The translations under genes and the position numbers were made by a program. Source: Rosa chinensis (Eukaryota > Streptophyta > Magnoliopsida > Rosales > Rosaceae). From it: DNA of 64,000 nucleotides. Location: NCBI RefSeq assembly GCF_002994745.2, contig NC_037094.1:27378956-27442955 (forward strand). The letters run 5' to 3'. This document shows, piece after piece, positions 1 through 10,922 of the stretch; within the stretch, counting starts at the first letter, position 1, and each line of letters starts with the position of its first letter. Under the pieces are notes generated by a model that made no database searches, was not told the DNA's origin, and saw only the letters and a program-made list of their open reading frames with translations.

Positions 1-32
1 CCAACGCAGGCTAGCAGAGAGGAGCGGCAAAT

Positions 33-764
33 GTGCCAGCTACCTGGAAAATTGTGGCACAAAATCCGCAAATCCCCAGGCCTACTGTCGATGCCACCAC
101 CTTAATCCTAGAAAAAATGCGGGAACTAGAAGAAAGGTTAATTAGAGTTGCAACAAGCACCCTACAACCAACTCAAAACCCGCTATTTGACGCGCGTCTA
201 GGCCCATTTACTGCTAAAATTTTGCAAAGCATCAGACCGACATATGCGAAGACTCCCAAGATTGCCCAATTTAGCGGTTTGACAAACCCATTTGTCCACA
301 TGGACAAGTTCAAAAAGGTAACCAACCAACAACAAAGGTATGACGACGCAACTCTCTGTCATTTATTCAGCGAAACATTGGACGGTGAGGCAATGAGCTG
401 GTTCTTTGAGTGCCCCCCAGGCTCCATACACTCATTCTCATCCCTATCAAATGCATTTCTGTCACGATTCATCCTCATGACGGACAGTTATCACAACTCA
501 AGCCAATTGTTCAGCGTCAAGCAGAGCATTGACGAATGGTTAAAGGCATTTGTAACGAAATGGAGGACTGCCACATCAAGGTGTCGGGACCTGGACAAAA
601 CAATGGCATTGGCGGCCTTCAAGCAAGGGCTCCTCAAGGCAAAATTCTTGTACCACCTTAACTACAATTGCCCAAATGACACATACGACCATGTCATGAG
701 TGAAGCAGTCTTACACGCCCAGGCGGAGTACAACACTTATAGCGCAACCCCACCACCACCATAA
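33..764 (+). CDS. Retrotransposon gag (capsid) protein, partial
   Basis: This is a 243-residue open frame. Residues about 60-200 have the layout of the plant gypsy retrotransposon gag domain: a KIAQFSG-like stretch, then LFSETLDGEAMSWFF with the conserved Ala-x-x-Trp-Phe, then FLSRF, and later a WRTATSRC...A..AFKQGL segment. The protein would assemble the virus-like particle that packages element RNA in the cytoplasm. The ATG at 33 is only the first in the frame; the true N-terminus may be further left, outside the window. The frame closes at 764, but gag-like sequence resumes about 300 bases later in another frame, so the gene is probably frameshifted. Confidence 0.7.
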   Translation: MPATWKIVAQNPQIPRPTVDATTLILEKMRELEERLIRVATSTLQPTQNPLFDARLGPFTAKILQSIRPTYAKTPKIAQFSGLTNPFVHMDKFKKVTNQQQRYDDATLCHLFSETLDGEAMSWFFECPPGSIHSFSSLSNAFLSRFILMTDSYHNSSQLFSVKQSIDEWLKAFVTKWRTATSRCRDLDKTMALAAFKQGLLKAKFLYHLNYNCPNDTYDHVMSEAVLHAQAEYNTYSATPPPP

Positions 765-1057
765 ACTCCACAAAAGACATCCCAGCCCCCCACATTCCAA
801 CAAGGAAACACCACCACCACCACCACCCCAAATATCAACTCACCACCAAATAACAAAAAGAGGGAATGGCAATAGGGCAATTACCAAGACAAGCGCAAAG
901 AGACCAGCAATACCACAACAAGGGAAATAGATTTTTCCATAATGATCGCCGCGACAATTGTAACAATAAGCCCGCTACGAACCCTCAAAAGTTTGAAGTA
1001 TTCATGGTATTGACGACTTCGTATGAAGAAAAATATGATCAATGTAAGGATTAAATT

Positions 1058-1190
1058 CCGCCACCACCCCCAAGAAAATATTCCAAAGTAGGAAAGCCCA
1101 GAAACATTGGCAAATGGTGTAAACACCATGAAGATAGTGGCCATAACACCAACGATTGCAACGCCCTCAAAACTGCAATCGACCTCCCTC
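1058..1190 (+). pseudogene. Gag C-terminal zinc-knuckle remnant
   Basis: Reading right from 1058 gives a proline run and then a Cys-x2-His-x4-His-x4-Cys motif (C, H, H, C within CKHHEDSGHNTNDC) followed by ALK. This is the usual end of gag in many plant gypsy elements, where the knuckle follows a short Lys/Gly-rich linker. It is out of frame with the gag body ending at 764, and no start codon serves it, so it is a remnant separated by frameshift or decay. Its 3' end meets the end of the antisense gene tail to tail at about 1180-1200. Confidence 0.6.
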
Positions 1191-2256
1191 TCAGCTATCT
1201 CCATTTTTAGGGCCGCCAATTCGGAGTTCAGGTCAAGGATGGTGGCAATGTCAGCGATAGTTTTGTAAACTGCATGCTTGAACTTTTCCTTCACATCAAG
1301 GAGAGCACAATCGAGCTTAGCAATGTTCCCCTAGGTGGTTTTGTTCTTCTCTCTCTGCCACCAAGTCACGTTGAGCTTGCAGAAGTTCCTGCTTCAACTT
1401 ATGCTCCTCCGATGAATCCTGGTAGAGGTAAAGCTCGTAGGCACCCTTCAAAATAAGGTCCAAGGATGTCTCTAACTTCGATGCCACCACTGGGCAGGGA
1501 ACTCTCCCCTCGCTGCCAAAACCAAGGCGCTCATACACCTTGTACAGAAAACCTTATTGACTAGTGGGCGCACGTTGCACCAACCCAAGGACAGGATTGT
1601 ATGAGACAAACCCACCTCCCCTGGAACCTTGGCTACCGCCAACCGCCACATGCTTCTCGACAACCTTTACCTTTTTTGCAGGATCAGGAGGAATGGCGAA
1701 GGAGCCAATTTTCCTCTTCTGCAGGACAGTAGATAGCCCCTCAGACTAACCAATGGCGCTCCCGCCAAAGCTTGAACCCTCGACAACGCTCCCACCAACA
1801 TCTTTCCTGTCATGTTTGACCCCTCCCTTGTCCGCCATAATTTTCTTTCTCTTCTCTCTCTCAACATCCTTCTTCTCCTCCTTGTTACCATCTTCATCTG
1901 CCACATTCAGCTCTCCAACAACAGTCGTAGTCTTCTCTTGAAGCTTGCCAGTAGGAAGTTCCAGAACCAATCCAGTCTCCTCTTTTTCCTGCCCAGCCTC
2001 GTCCGCCACATCTCTCTCTTTGCAGCCAATCTTCTTCTTCTTCAACTTTACGCGAGTGGAATGCAGGAGAGCTTCCAGAATCTTCGCTTCTGTCCCTCTG
2101 TTACCGCCCTCGTCTTAGGGTCGATGGTCTTCTTGTGCACTTTGACAGACTCGTCAAGCATGAAGTGAACATAATCTTTAATCCCACAAGGGTCTGCCAT
2201 CGCCTTCTTCAGAACTTCGTCGGTCCTCTTGTACGTTTGAATTGCCGCTGCAAAAA

Positions 2257-2287
<31 letters not shown>

Positions 2288-3950
2288 CACAAAATTCAGG
2301 TAACAACAAGAACGTAACAAAGTACATAGATCCAATGACAAGTATCAATTACTGGGCTCACGAGTCAGGGCCAAGTGAATAAGCAGTGACCAATGTGATA
2401 GAACGCGGAGATCAAGACAGTTCTTGTTTGTCCGACAGTAGTGCACACGACACACCGGCTATTGTTCACTATCCGTCAACTTCGATCTCCAGCCCTCTGC
2501 AAACACACACACAAGTTATCACATAACGAGGCAAACACAATGGTTAAAGGTAATGGCAGAGTCAACAAAAAAAAAAAATGAACACTCAATACAAAGATAA
2601 GCAATCAAACAACAACCTTTTATTGCTTGAAACTTCGATGAAACCCTAAATCGCGGAGGCTTGGCCCCTTTTGGCCTTGTGTCATATTCCCAACCTTCCG
2701 TAGCAACGCACACGACAACATGTCATGTAGTAGAAGAATCGGGGGTATGTTCCAGAAGTTTCAGAGCTCCAGGCCGACGAGTTAGTTTCAGGGTGCCACC
2801 ATAATTCTTCCTCTCATTGTATGTCAACTTATAAAAGAATAAAACCTCCGCCACCAAAGGAAATTCTCACCCCGACAAGTCCCATAAGGCGGTCAAGACT
2901 AACAACATCTTCTACATATTTATGAAAACTTGGTCAACCGCAACATTCAACTTGTGCAGCAGATACTGTAGACTCGGAAGTAGCAGCAGCTTCACGTAGT
3001 GGTGGAGGATGGCTTCATGAATAGCGGTATAACCCTTCTCTAAGTAAGTAGCTTTCTCATCCTTTTGTAATGGCCGCAATTTCATGATACTGGGAAGTCG
3101 GAATCGCTCTCGCAGCTTATTTATTTTCCTCCACGACATGATAGAGGAATGTTCATCCGCCCCGGTACCATCATTGAGGGTCTAAGAAAAATTGGTAGGC
3201 TGAGAGTTTGCCCCTTCTCAACTCCAACCCCCTCGTCACTTTGACCCGAAGAGTCAACACTATCCTCGCTACTGTCGGACTTCTCCGCCACCTCACTTTG
3301 ACGAACAATCTCATGCTCATCACTTTGACGCTACACCATTCGTGGCCGAGAAATGGTTTGTAGCGGAGCTATGTCTAGCGGTTCCTCGAAACTACCTCCT
3401 ACAGAAGTAGGACGATGCAATGAGTCAATAAAGTCTCTCTCCGAGGAGTTAAGTGACGACACATCATGCGCAGATTCTTCGCTACTTGAAATATTGATAA
3501 CGTCCCCCATACCCCACAAATGCTCTAACCTAGAAGTTAGCAGTCAAGTTAGATCTAAACCTACCCTATGCTAGTAGCCACAGGAACTCACTCAAGAACA
3601 CAATCGTTCAAAACCCAGAAAAAAAAAACCAAACAAAATCCACAGACCATCAAACACAATACATAGCAAAACACAAGCATATTTGTACGACCCCTATAAG
3701 GCACTGGCACTCGCAAAAAAATGCAAAACCCAAACAAGAACATAAAATCTCAAAAAGAGGAGGCATACCTCAACTTTACCAACAGGAAGACAGAAGAACA
3801 ACAAAACAGTTTAGGCGAAGACGATATCGGTTTCTCCACTCGATTTTTGCTCCTTCACTCGATCGTCAGTACTCTCACTCACTTTCTAGTTCTCTCTCTC
3901 TCTCTCTCTCTCAACAAAGAAGACAAAGAAGAGTTTGCAAAATAGGGCAA
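1130..3950 (-). pseudogene. Antisense gene inside the gypsy element, with introns, decayed
   Basis: Gene features run leftward on the minus strand. A TATTTAAG box at about 3980-3987 is followed by a GA-rich leader. A GTATGC donor lies at 3768 and a polypyrimidine CTTCTAG acceptor at 3530. An ATG at 3510 opens a Ser/Glu-rich acidic N-terminus beginning MGDVINISSSEES. Downstream are a basic segment (WRKINKLRERFRLPS, about 3140-3090) and a conserved-looking WEYDTRPKGAKPPRFRVSS (about 2700-2640). Two more acceptors lie at 2497 and 2248 (T-run then GCAG). After them come a Lys/Glu-rich charged region and a C-terminal coiled-coil stretch (about 1540-1140). At least three in-frame stops and several frame changes show it is dead. 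I do not recognise the product. It resembles the antisense extra ORFs known from some plant gypsy elements. Confidence 0.55.
2251..2292. repeat. Poly(A)/(CA)n tract
   Basis: A run of 21 A is followed by about ten CA dinucleotides. On the minus strand it reads GT-repeat, then T-run, then GCAG, so it also serves as an exaggerated polypyrimidine tract before the acceptor at 2248. Confidence 0.85.
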
Positions 3951-3974
3951 AGTGAAGAAAACACGACTTCGTTT

Positions 3975-3992
3975 CCCCCTTAAATACAAACA
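3975..3992 (-). promoter_or_regulatory. TATA-like box for the antisense gene
   Basis: The minus strand reads TATTTAAG within this interval. About 30-40 bases further along the minus strand a GA-repeat-rich leader begins (the CT tract at 3893-3912 on plus). The leader then reaches a GTATGC splice donor at 3768. The order TATA box, leader, intron and ATG fits a plant polymerase II promoter. No transcript evidence is available. Confidence 0.4.
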
Positions 3993-4019
3993 CCCTCAAT
4001 AAATACCCACTGTCAAAAA

Positions 4020-5480
4020 AAATAACCGCCATACAAGATTGCACTACGTACCCCCACTAACCGAGACGTTGCCTCGGTAAAACACCCATGAAGTCATAAA
4101 TGCGCATTTATGGCCAAAAGATTGTTCCAAATCTTAGCACAAAAGTAAAAATTCAAATGGCTCACCGCCAACACCCTCGTTTCACCGTTAACACCTTAGT
4201 CACACCGCTAGTAAACATCATGTTTCGACAACAACATTGTTTCTCCTCTAAGGTTATACCCAATGAAAGTCAACATTTACAAAGCCAATATTCCAGAAAA
4301 CTAGGCTCACTGCAAAAATCCATGCTCCACCGTCAACATCCTTTGTGCACCGCCAACATCTTGTTTGCACCAACAACTTTGGAACAACTAGCATAATTGT
4401 TTGTTAATAACGGACCTCCTCGCGGTAAACCAATTTCATTCCAAGTTCATACCCCGTTAACCGCTAACAAACTTAGTTTCCCAACATCGTCATTATAGCC
4501 GCCAAAAGGCAACATAATCACACCAATCGACATAATCCAAACATAGCGGGGAGGTAACCAGTAATGGACACCCCACTTATTATCAGTACATCGACCTCTA
4601 CGAGAATGTGCAGTCAAGTTTTTCTCCTCCGGAAAAGGGTAAGGGACGTATTAACATAGCCTACGAAAACCACTGATCAAGCTGTTAAACTCCCAACATT
4701 AAGGCACCCCTCAAGCTGTCAAGCAGCTCCCCTTACCAAACAATCACGTGACCAAAGTCTTTTTTAGTTGGGGAATGGCGGACTCCCTGGAGGGCCCGAC
4801 AGGGGCCCACCAGAAAGGGCATAAGCGTTCGCTCAGACAAAGGCCATGATTGACGACGCACTCTGACTGATTACACCCGAAATGTAGCCTAGGGTTTCGC
4901 CTCAGCTACAATAACTCCCCAACCAAGAAATCCCTCTTTAACTGGGGACTTAGGGGACTTGTAAATACATGGTATCTGCTGGCCATAATCAGCACTCATA
5001 CCAGACCACCTCACTTTGTCAGAGGAGCCTTGACAGTATGACCTCCAGGAACACAGCAAGCTAACCTTCACCAACAAACCAGTTCCATGCCCAGGCCGAA
5101 ACATACCTCAACATGCCGACACGTGCCGCCTGAAGTCATCCCTATGGAAGGGATGGAAAGTCATCAGATTGAAGCATATCAGTCCCACATCGAAAACAAA
5201 ACGGTAGTAACTTATTATTGTACCTATAAAATGTCAATTTCTCTCTCTTCATTCATTATACAATTAATAGCTACCTACCGCTACCTTGTCAATACAAATA
5301 CATCGTCTAACTTTAGCATCGGAGGAGCGAAGACTGCCAACCACGGTCTCTCCTCTTAACACCGTTGTATTTCTCTTGACAGATAACGGGACCTTGCGAA
5401 CTCACAACATATCGGAAGATTGGACCCTCGTCCACTTTATCGGAAGGCGACGCCTTGCGGAGGTATTCTGAGCATTAATA
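4020..5480 (+). repeat. Probable 3' LTR region of the gypsy element
   Basis: No convincing protein-coding sequence is seen here. A TATA-like CCTATAAAATG at about 5219-5229 is followed about 25-35 bases on by a pyrimidine-rich stretch. This is the arrangement expected of an LTR promoter and transcription start. A small purine-rich patch (GCGGGGAGG, about 4547-4555) could be the polypurine tract, which would put the LTR start near 4560. The exact ends are unresolved because the matching 5' LTR is outside the window. Confidence 0.4.
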
Positions 5481-5481
5481 A

Positions 5482-5719
5482 GAGATAATTTCAACCATAC
5501 ACAAATCTGACACTACCATAGTTTACAATTCATGCATTGTTATAGTAGCTTAAGAATATTCTAAAAAAATAAAATAAAAAAATATTTCAATCAAAAGGAG
5601 TTACAATCTTCAAGCGAGCTTGTCTTCTGAAGAACAACGGAGGGATGTTGTCATATAGACTAACTCTATTCAATCATCTATTATGGTATTAACTTTGTGT
5701 CTCCTATTGTTCACACCAT
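5482..5719. other. Spacer without recognisable features
   Basis: A/T-rich sequence between the gypsy element and the nested solo LTRs. I see no gene, repeat or terminal motif. Confidence 0.5.
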
Positions 5720-6339
5720 TTTTATAACAGAATCCGAACCGGATTTCAGCCTGAAACCTGAACCGGGCCTGCCGGGGCCTACCTTAGGTAAAGTTTTGTC
5801 AAAAATTCGATAGAACTTACCTAAAAATGGACTACTCAAATTTAGCAAAACCTGGACATGAAGCTTAAACTAACATCTCAACACCAAATATACATTCCAA
5901 ATATTTACATTCCAGGTATTTTACATTCCAGATAGTAATTCATCTTAGCACACCCATAACATCCAAATTCTCAAGTATTAAACATTCTTCCAACTTAAGT
6001 TTGGTTATTAGAGCAATTCTACAAATTTAAGCTGATATAATACATAAGTAGGTTAAGTGATAACCTACAGTCAAAAAGGAAGTGGTGGATCCTAAGCCTC
6101 GAATTCCTGAATGCACGACCTCGGCAATCTAAAATCTGGGCAGTTGAAAAACCGAAGGGCCCAGGGAAAAACATTCAAAACCGTTAGAGTGAGTGGACAA
6201 AAATAAAGTACTTTACTAAAGAAATTAACGTAAAGTGAATGCTTTCCCATCTTCTTCAACTTAAATCCGGCATGCAACTTAGTGAAATAACCATTTAAAG
6301 CCATCACTTAAAAATCAAGGTTCAGTGTAAAATATTCGA

Positions 6340-7250
6340 TGACTAGAAGGTACTACCGACTAGTCACCTCATGCCATCTGGAGGACACTGCTGACTAGAT
6401 GACGCATCGGAGGGTATTGCTGACATAAACCGACCTAAGTTTCACCTCGAAACCCTAGTACGAGCCTGTGGGACCCTCTTTCAGTGAAATCCTACCGAAA
6501 AATCTACAGAACCTCCCCTAAAGTAGGCTACCCAAAATTCACAAAACCTGGACATGATTAAAATTAAGCTCCTACTTAGATACGCATTCCAATATTTACA
6601 TTCCAAGTGTATATGTTACATTCAGGAAGTACGAATTCCACCTTAACCTCCATACGATAACATCAGAGCGGTGCTACATAACTAAGCCGATATCATACAA
6701 AGTAGGTTAAGTATTAACCTACAATCAAAACGGAAGCGCTGATTCCTATGCCTCAAGTTCCTGGACGCGATCTCGGCCAATCTGAAATCTGGGCATTTGA
6801 AACCAAAGGGCCTAGGGGAAAATATTTAAAAACCGTTAGAGTGAGTGGACAAAACTGAGACAAGTTATGAAACAATTAATTGAATGCTTCCCCATTTCTC
6901 TTGTTAACAAAACTGACAAACAACGAGATTTCACAACGTTTCTAACTCAATTTTTTTTTTTTTGAAATATCCTTTTTTAAGAAACCTCGTTTGATGACTA
7001 GAGAGGACTGCTGTCTAGTCATCTCATGCCATCTGGAGGGGACTGCCGCCCAGATGTCGCATCGGAAGGGACTGCCGACTAGATTTAAGAGGCGGTGGTT
7101 AGAAGGGACTGCCGACTAACCACAGGTAGTTAGAAGGGACTACCGACCAACTACCTCATGTCACCTGGAAGGGACTGCCGACCGAGATGTAGTCTGGAAG
7201 GGACTACTGATCAGACTATTATCTAGAAGGGACTGCCGACTAGGTAATGT
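6340..7250 (-). repeat. Degenerate 'GGGACTGCCGACTA' repeats in the LTR
   Basis: Units of roughly 20-40 bases built on a GAAGGGACTGCCGACTA core recur at 6340-6430 and at least eight times across 7000-7250. They appear again at 8745-8930 in the outer copy. They lie in the 3' half of the LTR as read on minus. Such internal repeats are usual in large plant LTRs. Some units carry GAGGGTACTG in place of GAAGGGACTG, which separates the two LTR copies. Confidence 0.7.
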
Positions 7251-8725
7251 ACGCATGCGCCGAAGATAGCCTCCTTGCCAACTCCTTTCTTTAAATCCAT
7301 TTCTTTCCATGAAACCACATATACTCAAATAGTATTCCATTAAAAACTTAATACCATGCTACATGCATTATTTAAATAAAATAAAAATCCACTCACAGGT
7401 GAGTCTCGCAGCTAATCTGCTGCCTGCCCATGTCCTCCTTGCTCGAGGGATCAGTACGTCCTGTAACAATTGGCAGGATAAAATTAACCTCGATAAGAAA
7501 TTAATCTAAGAGTCAAAGCTTAATCCTTTGGAAATTAATACTCATTACTCAAAAGAAATTTCCTCTAACAACTAATTCTTCAATTTAGGATTCAACTCTT
7601 GAATTTCGGAATTCCTTACAATTTCAATGCTCTCAGAACTCTAATCTTCACAAGGATCATTCCGATAACTTAACCAATTTAATTCCAATTTCTTAACCAA
7701 AACTAACCACCAAATTATAAAATAATTCTCTTTCCAAAATCTCCAAATTCTCTCTTAATTTTTCCTTTTCAAATCACAATCTCCTCTCTAATTTCCCAAC
7801 AAAATAATTCAACAATAGCCTTTTACCAAGAGATTTAACCCATAACATTTATAAACCATAATAATCAAACAACCATAATCAATATCAAACTCCAAAGAAA
7901 TCTCAATACCCAACAACCTCAAGTCTAACACAAAACTCAAAGATTAAATCCAATTTCGGTCAACCTATTTAGCTCAAAATCATCTCCACAACACACCCAA
8001 CAATTAATATACCTGCAACAATAACCAAATTGAAGCAGAAATGGACGGAAAGATCAAACAAAAACCAAGAACTCGACAATTACTGTTCATGTTACTGTTA
8101 ACACTCTCAAACACCTTCACATCTTCCTCCACCGATCAAAACAAGCTGCAACAAGGTTAGGAACGCGTTCAGCACCTCACCAACAACCAAAATCCTCAAA
8201 GAATCCGGCCGGAAACTGCCAGAAACTGGAGATTAAAGCAAATCCCGATTTTTCCCATTTATGAAAATTTCCTCTTCAAATCTCAAAAATCAAAACTACC
8301 CAAGGTGAAAAACTTACATGACTAGGTAGAGAAGGAGGAGAGGATCACGCCATGCCAAGCGGTTCGTCCTGGGGTGGCCGGACGGCGACAAAATCGCCGG
8401 AAAACCAGAAACGGCACAAAGGAGAAGAAAAGAGGAGGGGGAGGTCGGGCCTGTCCCTTCTTTGGCTGCTTTGACTTCTCTCTTCTCTATCCTAAAATAG
8501 AAATTCTTTTAAAACAACATCTATGAATAGTAACTTTCCATTTTTGTCTTAACTTTCCCGAAAAACTCCGATTTAGATAAACGACGTGTCCACGAACTTT
8601 ATTTTTTGTATACTACGGCATTCTCGAGAAAATTTCCAACTTAACAAACAAAAGAAAAAGTCAACTCCTCGGTCAATAATGGTAACCAAATAACTAGTAA
8701 TAACTTTAAGGTACGGGGCATTACA
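6421..8725 (-). mobile_element. Inner solo LTR of the same family, nested
   Basis: On minus it starts TGTAATGCCCCGTACC at 8725 and ends TCA at 6421 (TGACATAAACC on plus), 2305 bp long. Flanks are ATTGC (6416-6420) and ACTGC (8726-8730), a 5-bp TSD with one mismatch. The interrupted outer copy rejoins exactly across this insertion: the sequence left of 6420 continues in register at 8726 when compared with the inner copy at about 7067. The inner element therefore jumped into an existing LTR of its own family and later lost its body. Confidence 0.85.
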
Positions 8726-10568
8726 ACTGCCAACCGGAATCTAGGAGGCGATGCTTAGAGGGTACTGCCGACTAATCACACATAGTTAGAGGGTGCTGCT
8801 GACTGACTACCTCATGCCATCTGGAGGGTGCTTCTGAGCAGGTAACGCAAATGAGAGGATTGCCGACCGGAATATAGTCTTAAGGGTACTGCTAACCAGA
8901 CTATTACCTGGAGGGTACTACCGACTAGTTAATGCATGCATGCGACATATGATAGCCTCCTTATCAAGTCACGTTTTAAAAATACAATTTTTTTCGATAT
9001 CACTGAAATCGTACTTAAACAAATATTTTTATGTCTCAAATTAAATTCATAATCGTATTCCAGACTGCATGCATAATTTAATTTAAAATCAAAAGTCCAC
9101 TCACAGGTAAGCCTCACAGCTATGCCTGCTGCCTACTAGGATGCTCCTCACTCAAGGGCTCACTACGTCCTGTACAATTTAGCAGCATATAAATAATAAA
9201 AGATGAACAGTTTAAAATCGACAATTACTTCCACAAAGTATTAATAACTCAATTATTTACTCAATTCCCTTAAACCCAGCTTTTCCAATTTAGGATTCAT
9301 AATACTCGGAATCCAAGATTCTCAATGATTTACCAATATCAAAATCCTCTTTTAACATTCCCTAATTTTCTTTTAACATGCTCCAATCCTCTAAGGATAC
9401 CCATCAAGTTCAATTTATAAAAACGAATATAAACCTCCAATAAATCTCAAAACTAACTCTCTCCGATCAACATCGAAACTCAAATTCTCCTAAAATGGTG
9501 GCCAAAGAATCCAATTCACTAGGTATAATTTATAAACTAAAACAATACATTTTTAGTGGCTGCATGCGCCACACCAGTGGCGGCGCGTGGGCTTCATGCG
9601 CAACCACACCAACACCAACATCCGGCCACACCACCTACACCAAAATGATCCCCACAACCTGTATCATAACTTTTATACCTACAGCAACAATCGATTCACA
9701 ACTAATTGGTCGAAAATCGGCCCGAAAGTAAAAATCCGATAATTCCACTATTCAGTTTTGATTCTTCCTCCTTCGGCCAAATTGAGCTGCAAGATGGGTA
9801 GGAAAACGATTAGTGCCTCCCTAGCAACAAAACCCACTAAGATTTCCTACCTGAAACCGCCAGAAATCAGAAACCGAAACCGAAACGAAAATCAGCGAAA
9901 CGCTGAATTGACCAAACTCACTTCGATTTGCTCAAATCAAGACTTTTGAACTTGAAATACTTACATGGGATGGAAGAGAAGGATGAGAGGATCAAATTGT
10001 GACCGGCAGCGTGCTCGGCGGCAGTCTGACAGCGAAGAAATCACCGGAATTCGAATCCGGGTCCGAACAACGAAAAAGAGAAGGCCTCAGGTTTGGGGTC
10101 AGAGTTTTGCTGCAATAATTCTCTCCCCCTTTCCAAAAATAGAAACCCCAATAAGTACACCAAGACAAGGAATACTAACTTAAGTTTTTCGATCTTAACT
10201 TTTCCATCTGAACTCCAATTTGGGCAAACTACGTATTTACAAACTCGGTTTAACATATTCTACAACTTCCACAAGAAATTTTCTAAATTATCGGGTAAAA
10301 GAAAAAGTCAACTCTTCATCCCCTAAACGGTAAAGTAGAAACCCAAGAAGTAAAAAAATCGTCTTTTACTAACGGTAAACTAGTAATAAGTTAAAGTTTT
10401 GGTACGGGGCATAACATTTTATTCACAACTTCATGACTTTTACTCAAGTGAAACAAATGTTATATGGCAAGTTAGTTTGTAAGTCACACTCAAGTAATGC
10501 TGGTAAAATCTAAATAGACATGATACACATTGAAGTTGTATATATTTAAAACAACTAGCGTGATGATT

Positions 10569-10906
10569 TAGCTATGATGAAATTTCGCCCGTCTCACACT
10601 TTTCGGGAAGGTAATAAAGTTGCAGACTTGTTAGCGAACTATGGTACTACTTCTACAACCTTGGTTTGGTGAGATTTGATCTGTCTCTTCATTCTGTCAT
10701 CATGTAATAGTGACCGTTTAGGTCATCTGCAATATAGTTATAGATAGTTTGTTCTTGTCTGCCTATTGTTAGGCATTAGGGAGGTATTGGTTTAGTCCCT
10801 TTCTCTGTGTATCTCTTTTATTTTTCTTTTAATAAATTTTGAGGCGATAAGGAGGTTTTTGCCTCCCTTATCCCTCTATTCAGCTAAAAAAAATAATAAA
10901 TAAACA
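10569..10906 (+). mobile_element. 5'-truncated LINE, RNase H end
   Basis: About 338 bp flanked by a 16-bp target duplication with one mismatch, AACTAGCGTGATGATT at 10553-10568 and 10907-10922. Just inside the 5' end a short frame reads FRPSHTFREGNKVADLLANYG and stops at 10671. The REGN-x-x-AD-x-LA signature is the C-terminal helix of the RNase H domain typical of plant L1-type elements. A 3' UTR then ends in an A-rich tail (10886-10906). This is target-primed reverse transcription that stopped early. Confidence 0.85.
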
Positions 10907-10922
10907 AACTACCGTGATGATT

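Larger units (their letters stand above)
1..5480 (+). mobile_element. Non-autonomous Ty3/gypsy-type LTR retrotransposon, 3' part
   Basis: The element enters from the left edge, so its 5' LTR and primer-binding site lie outside the window. Seen: a gag reading right (33-764), a displaced zinc-knuckle segment (about 1058-1190), then no protease, reverse transcriptase or integrase. Instead there is a decayed gene on the opposite strand (about 1130-3950), followed by LTR-like sequence up to about 5480. Plant Tat-lineage gypsy elements are known to carry extra ORFs, some antisense; here pol is absent, so the element would depend on a partner. The right boundary is approximate: I found no clean CA end or TSD. 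Lineage is inferred only from the gag and the antisense ORF. Confidence 0.65.
5725..10416 (-). mobile_element. Outer solo LTR, ~2.4 kb, split by a nested copy
   Basis: Read on minus, the LTR begins TGTTATGCCCCGTACC at 10416 and ends at 5725. It is flanked by a perfect 5-bp duplication, TTTTA (5720-5724 and 10417-10421). It is interrupted at 6420/8726 by a second copy of itself; without that copy the LTR is about 2.38 kb. No internal retrotransposon domain occurs, so this is a solo LTR left by recombination between the two LTRs of a former element. The last base pair at 5725 is TA instead of TG, a sign of age. The TGTAATGCCCCG-type start suggests a Ty3/gypsy family, which is an inference. Confidence 0.8.

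Noticed and set aside
2048..2341. A 97-residue minus frame treated as one protein
   Set aside because: It reads through a GT-repeat/T-run intron end (acceptor at 2248); only the part after the acceptor fits the antisense gene.
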